Source: Xanthomonas sp. (lineage in GTDB: Bacteria > Pseudomonadota > Gammaproteobacteria > Xanthomonadales > Xanthomonadaceae). Taken from it: a stretch of 64,000 nucleotides of DNA. Made by a program: the position numbers and the translations under genes. Under the pieces are notes generated by a model. That model did not search any database and was not told the origin of the DNA. It saw nothing but the letters and a program-made list of their open reading frames with translations. This document shows, one piece after another, positions 17,514 through 27,198 of this stretch; position 1 is the first letter of the stretch, and the number at the start of each line of letters is the position of its first letter. The stretch lies in the NCBI RefSeq assembly GCF_017163755.1, contig NZ_JAFIWC010000024.1, positions 25,158 through 89,157 of the forward strand, given 5' to 3'.

Positions 17514-18317
17514 ATGAAGACACTCGCGTTTCTCTCGACCCTGGCCTGCGCCCTGGCGCCACTGGCGGCCAACGCCGCCGATGCGGACGCCTCCGGGTTC
17601 CGGTTGTTTGGCCGGCAGACCGACCTGAGCGTCGGCGTCGGCACGGTGGTGGCGCCGCGCTACTTCGGCTCCAAGGACGATCGCGCGCAGCCCGTCCCCG
17701 TACTCGCGGCGCGAAGCGGCGTCGTGTTCTTTGACACCGTACGTGGCCTGGGCGTGCAGATACAGACCGACGGCGGCTTCTACGCCAGCCAGTCCTTCGG
17801 CTACGACTTGGGGCGGCTGGACCGCAACAGCAGCTGGCGTCCCGGCTCAAATACCCTGGCTGGAATGGGCGACGTGCCCGGCTCGGTGACCAGCCGCACG
17901 ATGATCGCGCAGCAATTCAATCAGTACCTGATGCTGAACGCCGAAGCCGAAGTCACACTGAAGGATGGCGCGCGCCGCAACAACTACCGCGCCGGCGCCA
18001 AGCTGACCCTGCTGCAGAACGACAGGGATACGGTGACCATGGATCTGGATGCCCACGGGGGCGACCACCGCTACAACCAGGCCTACTTCGGCGTGACCCA
18101 GGCGCAGAGCGCGCGCAGCAGATTCGCGACGTACAGCGCCGGCTCCGGGTTCTATGCCTACTCGGTCGGTGCCAACTGGGATCACGCGCTCTCCAAGCAC
18201 TGGAGCAGTTCGCTAACGGTTGTGGGTACGCGCTATATCGACAACGCCGATGGCAGCCCGATTGTGCAACGCCGCGCCTTCGCCAGCGGCGTCGCCGCCG
18301 TCACCTACACGTTCTGA
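17514..18317 (+). CDS. MipA/OmpV family outer membrane protein
   Basis: A 267-residue protein with a clean signal peptide (MKTLAFLSTLACALAPLAA, cleavage after 'ANA'). Its beta-barrel pattern and the ending 'AVTYTF' suit MipA/OmpV proteins. MipA can scaffold murein synthesis and lytic enzymes, while other members are linked to antibiotic or metal response. It lies between the outer membrane factor and the membrane fusion gene. That place is unusual for a tripartite pump and suggests co-regulation with the same envelope stress. Confidence 0.88.
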   Translation: MKTLAFLSTLACALAPLAANAADADASGFRLFGRQTDLSVGVGTVVAPRYFGSKDDRAQPVPVLAARSGVVFFDTVRGLGVQIQTDGGFYASQSFGYDLGRLDRNSSWRPGSNTLAGMGDVPGSVTSRTMIAQQFNQYLMLNAEAEVTLKDGARRNNYRAGAKLTLLQNDRDTVTMDLDAHGGDHRYNQAYFGVTQAQSARSRFATYSAGSGFYAYSVGANWDHALSKHWSSSLTVVGTRYIDNADGSPIVQRRAFASGVAAVTYTF

Positions 18318-18338
18318 CGGCAACATAGAGCAGCCGCC

Positions 18339-19454
18339 ATGAAAGCCAGTTTTGCGATCCTCTTCTCCGTCTGCATGCCCTTGGCTGCAATCTCGCTGTC
18401 GGCTTGTAGCCGCGAAGCGGCGCCTCCGGCGGAGGCGCCGCGCGCGGTGAAGCTCGAAACCGTCGGTGCCGACGCCGGCGCCGACACCAACCGCTTCGTG
18501 GCCCAGGTCCGCCAGGCGCAGCGGGCCGAACTCGGCTTCGAGGGCGGCGGCCGCATCGCTTCCATCGAGGTGGACGCCGGCGACCGCGTGCGCCAGGGCC
18601 AGATCCTGGCGCGCCTGGACCCGGAGCCGAGCCGCCTGCGCGTGGAGCAGGCCGAAGCCAGCGCCAGGATCGCCGCCGCCGACCTGGAGCAGCAGCGGAC
18701 CCAGCTTGCGCAGCAGCAGGCCATGTTCGAGGACGGCGCCGCGTCGGCGACGACCCTGACCGGCGCCAAGACCGCGTTCGCCAGCGCAAAGGCGCGGTTG
18801 CGCAGCGCGCAGGCGGATCTTTCGCTGGCGCGGCGCGGCCTGCGCCAGGCCGACATCCGTGCACCGTTCGACGGCAGCGTGGTCGCGCGGCTGCAGCAAC
18901 CCGATGGCAATGTCGCGGCAGGGCAGCCGGTGCTGCAGGTCGAGGGCCAAGGCCGCCTCCAGCTGACGGTGGCGCTGCCGGCGGCACGGGCAGCGTCGCT
19001 GCGCCCCGGGCAACCGGCGACGGCATATCGCGCCAATGCGCCCGAGCAAGCGCTGCCGGTGCAACTGCGCAGCGTTTCCGATCGCCTCGACGGCGGCGCC
19101 ACCGCGCAGGCGCTGTTCGAAAGCGCGGCGGGCGATGCCAGCTTGCGCAGCGGCGAGAGCGTGCTGCTTGCGCTGCCGTCCGACGCGACGCGACCGTTGA
19201 GCGTGCCGCTCAGCGCGCTGGTACCGAGCAAGGGCGACGGCAAGATGATGGTGTTCGTCTACCAGGGCGGGAACGCCACCGTGCGCCGGCGCCGGATCGT
19301 GACCGGCGACGCCGGCGGCGATCGCGTGCAGGTGCGCCAAGGGCTGGACCCGGGCGAACGGATCGTGGCGGCCGGGGCGGCATTTCTCACCGACGGGCAG
19401 CCCGTCGTTCCCTTCCTTCCCGATTCGGGCCTGACCGGCAACGCCTCGCCATGA
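18339..19454 (+). CDS. RND efflux membrane fusion lipoprotein
   Basis: A 371-residue periplasmic adaptor. The lipobox is 'AISLSACSRE' (Cys near 23). A biotinyl-lipoyl half ('GGGRIASIEVDAGDRVRQGQ'), an alpha-helical hairpin (about 100-175) and the second half ('ADIRAPFDGSVVARLQQPDG') follow in order. It bridges the RND pump and the outer membrane factor. Its last four bases overlap the pump start (ATGA), so the two are translationally coupled. Confidence 0.93.
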   Translation: MKASFAILFSVCMPLAAISLSACSREAAPPAEAPRAVKLETVGADAGADTNRFVAQVRQAQRAELGFEGGGRIASIEVDAGDRVRQGQILARLDPEPSRLRVEQAEASARIAAADLEQQRTQLAQQQAMFEDGAASATTLTGAKTAFASAKARLRSAQADLSLARRGLRQADIRAPFDGSVVARLQQPDGNVAAGQPVLQVEGQGRLQLTVALPAARAASLRPGQPATAYRANAPEQALPVQLRSVSDRLDGGATAQALFESAAGDASLRSGESVLLALPSDATRPLSVPLSALVPSKGDGKMMVFVYQGGNATVRRRRIVTGDAGGDRVQVRQGLDPGERIVAAGAAFLTDGQPVVPFLPDSGLTGNASP

Positions 19455-22400
19455 ACCTGACCCGTGCCACCCTCAATTCGAGCCGCTTGGCGCTGTTCAC
19501 CGCAGCGCTCCTCCTGGTCGGCGGCATCGCCACGTTTCTCGGCTTTCCTTCGCAGGAGGAGCCCAGCGTCACCGTGCGCGAGGCCGTGGTGCAGGCCGCG
19601 TTCCCAGGCATGCCCAGCGAACGCGTCGAGCGCATGCTCGCCCGTCCGCTGGAAGAGCGCCTGCGCGAAATCACCGGCATCAAGAAGATCGCCACCACCG
19701 TCCGCCCGGGCAGCGTGATCGTGCAGTTGACCGCCAACGACAATGTCAAGGATCTGCCCGCGCTGTGGCAGCGGGTCCGCAACAAGGCGGCCGAGGCCGG
19801 AGCCGAGCTGCCGCCCGGAACACAGGGGCCGTTCGTCGACGACGACTTCGGCCGCGTCGCGATCGCCTCGATCGCGGTGACTGCGCCGGGCTTTGGCACC
19901 AGCCAGATGCGCGGGCCGTTGCGGCAGATGCGCGCGCAGCTTTACACCGTGCCCGGCGTGGAGCGGGTCACCTTCCACGGATTGCAGGACGAGCGCATCT
20001 ACGTCGCCTTCGATCGTACACGGCTCGGCGAGGCCGGGCTGACGCCAGCCGCGGTGGCGCAGCAGCTGCGCGCGCAGAACGTGGTGTCGGCCGGCGGCCA
20101 GATCGCCGCGTCCGGCCTGGCGATGACCGTCACCACCTCGGGCGAAGTGCGCACGCTGGACGAGCTGCGCGACACCCTGGTGTCCGTTCCGGCTGCCGAT
20201 GGTGCGCGCCAGGTCCCGCTGTCGCAGCTGGCGCGCATCGAACTGATGCCGGCCGACCCACCGCAGGCCGCGGCCATCTATCAGGGCCAGCCGGCCGTGG
20301 TGGTCGCGGTGTCGATGGCGCCCGGCTACAGCATCGGGCAAGTCGGCAAGGCGCTACGACGCAAGCTCGACGAAACCGCGCGGATGCTGCCGGTGGGATT
20401 CTCCCAGCACGTGGTCACCTTCCAGGCCGATGTGGTTGAACGCGAGATGGGCAAGATGCACCACGTCATGGGCGAGACCGTGGTCATCGTGATGGCGGTG
20501 GTGATGCTGTTCCTGGGCTGGCGCACCGGCCTGATCGTCGGCGCGATCGTGCCCCTGACCATCCTCGGCACGCTGATAGCGATGCGCGCGCTGGACGTAG
20601 AGCTGCAGACGGTGTCCATCGCCGCGATCATCCTGGCGCTCGGGTTGCTGGTGGACAACGGCATCGTCATCGCCGAGGACATCGAGCGCCGCCTGGCTGC
20701 GGGCGAAGAGCGCCGCCAGGCCTGCGAGGCCGCCGGCCGCACGCTGGCGATCCCGTTGCTTACGTCTTCGCTGGTCATCGTGCTGGCGTTCTCGCCGTTC
20801 TTCTTCGGCCAGACCAGCACCAACGAATACATGCGCTCGCTAGCGATCGTGCTGGCGGTGACCCTGCTCGGTTCGTGGCTGCTCAGCGTCACCGTCACTC
20901 CGCTGTTGTGCATGCGCTTCGCGCGCGCCCATGGCCACGCGCATGCCGGCGGCGGCGCCGGCCACTACGATTCCCGGCTGTACCGCGGCTACCGGCGCAT
21001 CATCGAGCAACTGCTGAGGCACAAGGCGGTGTTCCTGGGCAGCATGCTGTTGTTGCTGGCGGTGGCGGTCGCCATCCTCGGCGCCATTCCCTACAGCTTC
21101 CTGCCCAAGTCCGACCGCCTTCAGTTCCAGATGCCCGTGACCCTGCAGCCGGGCAGCGACTCGCGCCAGACCCTGCGCACCGTGCAATCGATCAGCCGCT
21201 GGCTGGCCGAACGCAAACATACCGCGATCGTCGACAGCATCGGCTACGTCGCCGACGGCGGGCCACGGATCGTGCTGGGCCTGAATCCGCCGCAAGCCGC
21301 GGCCAATACCGCCTACTTCACCGTCAGCGTCCGTCCCGGCACCGATATCGACGCGGTGATCGCAGACGTTCGCCGGCACATCCGCGAGAACTATCCGGCG
21401 GTGCGCGCCGAGCCGAAGCGCTTCTCGCTGGGCTCCACCGAGTCGGGCGTGGCGATCTACCGCGTCGTCGGGCCGGACGAGGCGCAGTTGCGCCGCATTG
21501 CCGCCGGCATCGCCGAGGCGTTGCGGCAGCTGCCGGGCACCGTCGATGTCAGCGACGATTGGGAGATCCGCATTCCCCGCTACGAGGTCAGGGTCGACCA
21601 GGCCAAGGCGCGCCGGACCGGGGTGAGCAGCGAGGACATCGCCCAGGCGCTGCAATTGCGCTACAGCGGCATCGACGCATCGGTGGTGCGCGACGATGGC
21701 GTCGACGTGCCCATCGTGCTGCGCGGCGGCGCCGAAGAGCGCAACACCGCGCGCGACCCGGGTACCACGCTGATCTATCCGCAGGCCGGTGGCGCGCCCG
21801 TGCCGCTGTCGGCGATCGCCGCTGTCGCACTGTCCTCCGAGCCGTCGGCGATCCAGCGCCGCAACCTGAGCCGCGCCATCACCGTCACCGGCCACAACCC
21901 TGGCATGACCACCGACGAGGTCGTGGCCGCGCTGGCCGACAAGATCGCGGCCCTGCGCCTGCCGCCAGGCTACCGCATCGAAATGGGCGGCGAACTGGAG
22001 GATTCGGCCGAAGCCAACCAGGCGCTGATGCAGTACATGCCCCATGCGCTGGGCGCGATCCTGCTGCTGTTCATCTGGCAATTCAATTCGTTCCGCAAGC
22101 TGTTCATCGTCGTCGCCAGCATCCCGTTCGTGCTGATCGGCGCGGCGCTGGCGCTGCTGCTCACCGGCTATCCGTTCGGCTTCATGGCCACCTTCGGACT
22201 GCTCGCGTTGGCCGGCATCATCGTCAACAACGCGGTATTGCTGCTGGAGCGGATCGACGCCGAACTGGCCGACGGCCTGGGCCGGCACGACGCCGTGATC
22301 GCGGCGGCGATCAAGCGCTTGCGACCGATCGTGATGACCAAACTGACCTGCATCGTCGGCCTGGTGCCGCTGATGCTGTTCGCCGGGCCGCTGTGGACCG

Positions 22401-22531
22401 GCATGGCGATCACCATGATCGGCGGCCTAGCGCTGGGCACGCTGGTCACGCTCGGCGTGATCCCGGTGCTGTACGACCTGCTGTTCTCGCTGCGCAGCGG
22501 CCGCGGCGCGACACAGGCGGCCGCGCCGTGA
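19451..22531 (+). CDS. RND efflux pump permease
   Basis: A 1026-residue pump with 12 predicted membrane spans in two repeats and two large periplasmic loops. The TM4 motif reads 'LALGLLVDNGIVIAEDIERR': the first proton-relay Asp is kept while the second, present in AcrB, is Asn. The C-terminal repeat has 'FGFMATFGLLALAGIIVNNA'. It couples proton influx to export of drugs or lipophilic compounds. Substrates cannot be read from sequence. It overlaps genes on both sides by 4 bp. Confidence 0.94.
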   Translation: MNLTRATLNSSRLALFTAALLLVGGIATFLGFPSQEEPSVTVREAVVQAAFPGMPSERVERMLARPLEERLREITGIKKIATTVRPGSVIVQLTANDNVKDLPALWQRVRNKAAEAGAELPPGTQGPFVDDDFGRVAIASIAVTAPGFGTSQMRGPLRQMRAQLYTVPGVERVTFHGLQDERIYVAFDRTRLGEAGLTPAAVAQQLRAQNVVSAGGQIAASGLAMTVTTSGEVRTLDELRDTLVSVPAADGARQVPLSQLARIELMPADPPQAAAIYQGQPAVVVAVSMAPGYSIGQVGKALRRKLDETARMLPVGFSQHVVTFQADVVEREMGKMHHVMGETVVIVMAVVMLFLGWRTGLIVGAIVPLTILGTLIAMRALDVELQTVSIAAIILALGLLVDNGIVIAEDIERRLAAGEERRQACEAAGRTLAIPLLTSSLVIVLAFSPFFFGQTSTNEYMRSLAIVLAVTLLGSWLLSVTVTPLLCMRFARAHGHAHAGGGAGHYDSRLYRGYRRIIEQLLRHKAVFLGSMLLLLAVAVAILGAIPYSFLPKSDRLQFQMPVTLQPGSDSRQTLRTVQSISRWLAERKHTAIVDSIGYVADGGPRIVLGLNPPQAAANTAYFTVSVRPGTDIDAVIADVRRHIRENYPAVRAEPKRFSLGSTESGVAIYRVVGPDEAQLRRIAAGIAEALRQLPGTVDVSDDWEIRIPRYEVRVDQAKARRTGVSSEDIAQALQLRYSGIDASVVRDDGVDVPIVLRGGAEERNTARDPGTTLIYPQAGGAPVPLSAIAAVALSSEPSAIQRRNLSRAITVTGHNPGMTTDEVVAALADKIAALRLPPGYRIEMGGELEDSAEANQALMQYMPHALGAILLLFIWQFNSFRKLFIVVASIPFVLIGAALALLLTGYPFGFMATFGLLALAGIIVNNAVLLLERIDAELADGLGRHDAVIAAAIKRLRPIVMTKLTCIVGLVPLMLFAGPLWTGMAITMIGGLALGTLVTLGVIPVLYDLLFSLRSGRGATQAAAP

Positions 22532-24417
22532 CCATCCGATGCGGATACGGCCTGGCCTGGCGCATGCTTGCCGTGCTGTGTCTGGCGCTGGGCGCCAGCG
22601 GCTGCGCCATGGTCAAGCTGAAATCCGTGAGCGCGGCGGAGTACATCCAAGCCAAGCGCGGCGACCCGCTCAGCACCGGCCATCTCGGCACCCAGGCGAC
22701 CGAGACGCTCGCGGTGCTCGGCCTGAGCGAAAGCGCCTGCAGCACCCAGACCCGGCATTGCGCCGAGCAGTTGCTCGACAGCGACGGCCTGGCGCAGGAG
22801 CGCAAGCTGGCGGCCATCGCCGAACTGTGGCTGCAGGCATCGCTGCGCACGTCAAGGAGCCAGCCGAGCAGCGACATGGAACTGACCGCGTGGCTGGAGA
22901 CCGCGCGCTACGCCTATGCCTACCTGTTCTTCAGCGATCGCGCGCCGGACGAACGCGCCTTCGAGGACCGTCAGACCCAGGTTCGCGACTATTACAACTT
23001 CGCGGTACAACAGGCGGTGTCGTTGCTGTTCGTGCGCTTCCAGCGGCAGGGCCAGCAGGCCGACAGCGCGGCGGAACTGTCGGCGCTGCCTGGCTGGAGG
23101 ATCGTACTGGACGTGAGCCAGTTGGGCGCACTGCAGGAGATGCCGATGCCGGGCGCGATGCTGCCGGCTGGCGGCATGCGCTTCACCGGGCTGCGCGGCC
23201 TCCACCGGCGCGACGGGTTCGGTTCGGAGATGGTGGCGCTGCTACCCAATGCGATGTCGCTGCGGGACGAGGCAAGCGAGCCGGACGAGGCGAGTGCGGC
23301 CTACAGCGCAATGCCGACGCCGAACCTGACCGTGCTGCTCCGCTTCGATGGCGGCACCCTGGCCAAGGTACTCGCCAGCCGTGCGGTACGGGTGGAAGCC
23401 TACGATCCGTACCTGAGCGCCCGCACCACGCTGGGCGGCCGCACAGTGCCCTTGGCCGGCAACTTCAGCGCTGGCTACGGGGTCTGGATGGCACGCTCCG
23501 GCTTCGCCAAGCAGTCGTTGCGTACGTTGTTCGGCATGGCCCATGGCATCGACCGGCCGCATATCTTCCTGACCCAGCCCTACGATCCCAACCGCCGGGT
23601 GCTGGTGCTGCTGCACGGCCTGGCCAGCAGTCCCGAGGCATGGGTGAACCTGGCCAACGAACTGCTGGGCGACGAACAGGTGCGCGCCCGCTACCAGATC
23701 TGGCTGGTCTATTACCCGACCAATCTGCCGATTGCCTACAACCACATGGAGATCCGCAACGGCCTGGAACAGGCGCTGGATCATTTCGATCCGCAACGGC
23801 GCAGCGCCTCGGCGCACGGCATGGTACTGGTCGGGCACAGCATGGGGGGCGTGCTGGCGCGGTTGATGGTGTCCTCCAGCGAGGGCGACCGACTCTGGCA
23901 GCGCCTGTTCGGCAACAGCACCCTGTCCGCGCAGGCGATGCAGGCAGTGCAATGCAAGTTGTCGCCGATGATGCATTTCGAGCCGATGCCTGAAGTCTCC
24001 GAGGCGATCTTTCTGGCCTCGCCGCATCGTGGAACCCCGCATGCGACGGGCACGCTCGGCACCCTGGTGGGACGCCTGATCGGCATACAAGCGCGCATTG
24101 TCAACCAGTTCCAGGACATCGCCCGCACCGGCGCGGTCGGCAAGCTGCCGACCAGCATGGACAACCTGAGCGATCGCGACGACTTCGTCCGCGCCGCCGC
24201 GGAGCTGAAGATCTCGCCGCACGTCGCCTATCACTCGATCATCGCCCGTCGCGACGCCCAGGTGCCGCCGCCGCAATCCGACGACGGGTTCGTGCCGTAC
24301 TGGAGCGCGCACCTGGACGGCGCGGCGTCGGAGACGGTCATCGCGTCCGGGCACAGCGTGCAGGAAACGCCGCAGGCGATCCTCGAGATCCGCCGGCTGC
24401 TGCGAGCGGCGCCGTAA
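22528..24417 (+). CDS. Alpha/beta-hydrolase lipoprotein encoded with the RND pump
   Basis: A 629-residue protein starting at a GTG whose bases overlap the pump stop (GTGA). A lipoprotein-like N-terminus ('LAVLCLALGASGCAMVKL', Cys near 29) leads to about 320 residues of unknown fold. Then comes an alpha/beta-hydrolase domain with 'VLVLLHGLASSPEAW' and nucleophile Ser438 in 'VLVGHSMGGVLAR'. The likely place is the periplasmic face of an envelope membrane. Related proteins are called lipases or esterases without proof. Tight coupling to a pump gene suggests that it acts on a pump substrate or on envelope lipid. Confidence 0.85.
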   Translation: MTIRCGYGLAWRMLAVLCLALGASGCAMVKLKSVSAAEYIQAKRGDPLSTGHLGTQATETLAVLGLSESACSTQTRHCAEQLLDSDGLAQERKLAAIAELWLQASLRTSRSQPSSDMELTAWLETARYAYAYLFFSDRAPDERAFEDRQTQVRDYYNFAVQQAVSLLFVRFQRQGQQADSAAELSALPGWRIVLDVSQLGALQEMPMPGAMLPAGGMRFTGLRGLHRRDGFGSEMVALLPNAMSLRDEASEPDEASAAYSAMPTPNLTVLLRFDGGTLAKVLASRAVRVEAYDPYLSARTTLGGRTVPLAGNFSAGYGVWMARSGFAKQSLRTLFGMAHGIDRPHIFLTQPYDPNRRVLVLLHGLASSPEAWVNLANELLGDEQVRARYQIWLVYYPTNLPIAYNHMEIRNGLEQALDHFDPQRRSASAHGMVLVGHSMGGVLARLMVSSSEGDRLWQRLFGNSTLSAQAMQAVQCKLSPMMHFEPMPEVSEAIFLASPHRGTPHATGTLGTLVGRLIGIQARIVNQFQDIARTGAVGKLPTSMDNLSDRDDFVRAAAELKISPHVAYHSIIARRDAQVPPPQSDDGFVPYWSAHLDGAASETVIASGHSVQETPQAILEIRRLLRAAP

Positions 24418-24707
24418 GCCGCGTCACTTGCGCCGACTGGCGGGGAGTACCAGTGGAGTGTCTGCAGGTCGCGTTCCGGTCAGGCGAAGCCGGTGGAACC
24501 GGCGCTATCGGGTCGAGCGCGAATCGCCATTGCCGCAAGCCTTGGCGTTCGGCGCCTTGCGTTCTCGCGATGGCCGGGCGCGCGCCGGCCTCAGGTTCCG
24601 CGGGCGCCACGGCGGCGACGCTACACTCGCTCGGTGACGGTTGAGTCATTCTGCGCAGATGGCGGCCCGCCACGGCTGCTCGGGCTGCCTGCCGGTCGGC
24701 GTTCGCC

Positions 24708-25613
24708 TCACCGCTCAAGGTGAGGCCGCATCAAGGCTTCGAACCATTCGATGAACGCGATGAGGCGATGCGAGCGCTGCCGCCGATTCGGGTAGATGAG
24801 CGACACCGGCATGGGCGCGGCGCGGAAGTCAGGCATGACCTCCACCAACTCGCCCCGGTCGAGCAGGTGCTGCACGTCGAAGCGCGGAATCTGGATCAAT
24901 CCCATCCCGGATACGCAGCAGGCGATATAGTTCTCGGCGTTGTTGACGATCACCCGGCTGGGTACGGGCACACGCTGTTCGGCGCCCGAAACGCGGTACT
25001 CCCAGGGCAGTTCCCGTCCTGTGGAGGCGGAGGCATATCCCACAGACCAGTGGCTCCTGGCCAGTTCATCGGGATCGCCGGGCATCCCGTGCTCATGCAG
25101 ATAGCCCGGACTGGCGCAGTTGATCAGCGCGATATGGCCGATGGAGCGCGCGACCAGGCTGCTGTCGTGCAGTGTGCCGATCCGCACGGCGCAATCCACG
25201 CCTTCGTGCACCAAGTCGATCACGCGGTCAGTGGCGCCCAGGGCCAATTGAAGACGGGGATAGCGACGCAGAAATCCTGGCAGGGCAGGGGCTATGAGCC
25301 GGCGGGCGATGCGGCTGGGCACGTCCACGTTGAGCCGCCCTGAGATCTTGCGTTGGCCGGCCTGGAACAGCTGGCCGATGTCTTCGGCTTCGGCGAGGAA
25401 CAGACGGACGCGCTCGAGCAACTGGACGCCATCGGCCGTCAATCGCACCTGCCGTGTCGTCCGATGCAGCAAGCGCGTGCCCATCGCCGATTCGAGGTGC
25501 TGGATGGCCGCCGACACCGATGCGCGCGGCAGGTCCAGTGCGTGGGCGGCCTTGATGAAACTGCCCATCTCGGCCACTTGAACGAAGACGCGATACTGGT
25601 CGAGTTTGTCCAT
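24708..25613 (-). CDS. LysR-family transcriptional regulator
   Basis: A 301-residue LysR protein. The N-terminal helix-turn-helix reads 'FIKAAHALDLPRASVSAAIQ' and 'LGT'-type wing 'MGTRLLHRTTRQVRLT'. The substrate-binding domain covers about 90-295, with 'VDCAVRIGTLHDSSLVARSI', as in the PtxR/DmlR-like group. It lies downstream of the SDR gene at 25791-26564 on the same strand, with 177 bp between, and may regulate it. The 290 bp between this gene's stop and the efflux operon hold no gene. Confidence 0.93.
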   Translation of the reverse strand: MDKLDQYRVFVQVAEMGSFIKAAHALDLPRASVSAAIQHLESAMGTRLLHRTTRQVRLTADGVQLLERVRLFLAEAEDIGQLFQAGQRKISGRLNVDVPSRIARRLIAPALPGFLRRYPRLQLALGATDRVIDLVHEGVDCAVRIGTLHDSSLVARSIGHIALINCASPGYLHEHGMPGDPDELARSHWSVGYASASTGRELPWEYRVSGAEQRVPVPSRVIVNNAENYIACCVSGMGLIQIPRFDVQHLLDRGELVEVMPDFRAAPMPVSLIYPNRRQRSHRLIAFIEWFEALMRPHLER

Positions 25614-25790
25614 TCGGCCTTTTTACATGACCTCGCAGGTGCCGGCAGCCGGATCCCGCATGGCAGGTTTCATCCGCCGAAGCCGCCCCAGGTCGAGGAA
25701 TGCCCGCTCCTGGGAGCGCGGTCTCCCGCCCCACGAGCCCATTGCAGTGCAGGACGCGGTCGAAATCGGCGACTCATGTCCAGATAGCCG

Positions 25791-26564
25791 CTACTTGGTC
25801 GTGTAGCCGCCATTGATGAGAATGGTCTGGCCGGTGATCCACCAGCCGTCGCTGACCAGATGGCGAATGAAGGGCACCACGTCCTCGATGTCGGTCAGGC
25901 CGGTCTTGCTGAAGCCCGAGAGCGCCGCGGCTGTCTTGTGATAGGCCACTGCATCGGCGCCTTCGGCCGGGTAGAAGAACGGCGTGTCCATCGGACCTGG
26001 ACCCACGGCCGTCACCGAGATGCCGCGCGCGCCGAATTCCTTGGACGCTGCCCGGGTGTAGTGCTCCACTGGCGCTTTGGTGCCGGCATAGGCGGCGTAG
26101 AACGGGGTGAACGCGCCAAGCAGGGACGTGACTACGGTGCAGATCTTGCCGTTGTCGTTGAGGTTCTTGCCAGCTTCCTTGAGGAAGAAGAACGCCGTCT
26201 TGGAGTTGACGGCCGTCATCTCGTCGTACTCGGCTTCGCTGATCTCGGCCATCGGCTTCTTGAGCACCTTGCCCACGGTGTTGATGGCGATGTCTGGCTT
26301 GCCCGCAGCGGCGATAGCGTCGGCGAACAGCTTCTCGACCGCGCCGGCCGTCGTCAGGTCCGCCTGGATCGCCGCGGCCTGCGCCCCTGCCGCCTTCACC
26401 GCGGCGACCGTCGCGTCGGCGTCGGCCTTGCTGCCCTCGCTGTTGTAGTGGACAACGACGGCCTTGGCGCCCTGCTGCGCGAGATCGCGGGCGATGAGTC
26501 CGCCGAGGTTCTTGGCCCCGCCGGCGATGAGCACGGTCTTGCCCTTGATGGAATGGTCTGCCAT
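25791..26564 (-). CDS. Short-chain dehydrogenase/reductase (SDR)
   Basis: A 257-residue SDR with a variant glycine motif 'IAGGAKNLGGLIARDLA', 'INTVG' in place of NNAG, and catalytic Tyr159-x3-Lys163 in 'YAGTK'. The end 'WITGQTILINGGYTTK' is normal. AGAGGAGG lies 6 nt before the ATG, which fixes the start. The gene is divergent from trpG across 634 bp and is followed by a LysR gene. The substrate is unknown. Confidence 0.92.
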   Translation of the reverse strand: MADHSIKGKTVLIAGGAKNLGGLIARDLAQQGAKAVVVHYNSEGSKADADATVAAVKAAGAQAAAIQADLTTAGAVEKLFADAIAAAGKPDIAINTVGKVLKKPMAEISEAEYDEMTAVNSKTAFFFLKEAGKNLNDNGKICTVVTSLLGAFTPFYAAYAGTKAPVEHYTRAASKEFGARGISVTAVGPGPMDTPFFYPAEGADAVAYHKTAAALSGFSKTGLTDIEDVVPFIRHLVSDGWWITGQTILINGGYTTK

Positions 26565-27198
26565 GGCGGCCTCCTCTGAAGGCGTGTTGGGAGATCTGAG
26601 TCTAGAAGGCAGAAAGAGATAGATAAGCCATGTATGGCTGGATGGATTGTCCAGCAAAACGATCCAATCAAGGCTTGGAGAAAGTCGTGCCCGGTCTTCC
26701 GCCTCCACGGGCAAGGCACGCACTCGCACTGCGCGCGGGCCAAGCGCTGATACACGTGGCTCAACGGCCGGAAGATGGCATCGGGAAAATCGATGCGTCC
26801 GAACCGACACCGTCTCCGCTGATCCGCCAGGCTTCATTGACCCCATCCCCGTATGTGCGTTTTCCTGGGTGCCTGTCGATACTCTTCAAGTCCTGTTTCC
26901 ATGGCAGGACGAATCGATCGGGCGTTTCCATCCGGAGCCGCCTTCGGATGGAGACCCGTATTACGTACGTGTGCGCATGACCGGGAGGCATGCGGTGCGC
27001 GATGCGGGAGACAAGCGGCTCGCGACGAGAGTGATGCTGCTGAGATCGGCGCGGGAGGGGCGGCCCTGTCCCCGCCATCCAGTTCGTCGGATAATGGCGC
27101 TCCAAGGCTGCTTGGCGGCTGCCGATGAGTGCAATGGAGCGTGTATCAAAGCCGTCGAAATCCCGAATATCCTTCAAAATCAATTGGATGATGCAGAC
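26565..27198. other. Long intergenic region between SDR and trpG
   Basis: No credible gene on either strand. A short inverted repeat (AGCCATgtATGGCT) lies near 26627-26640 in the SDR promoter region. A second one, about 8 of 9 paired bases around a 10-bp loop, is at 26926-26953. I do not recognise a trp leader peptide or attenuator before trpG. Confidence 0.45.

Noticed and set aside
26565..27198. trp leader peptide or attenuator before trpG
   Set aside because: No short frame with tandem Trp codons followed by alternative hairpins and a T-run is visible.
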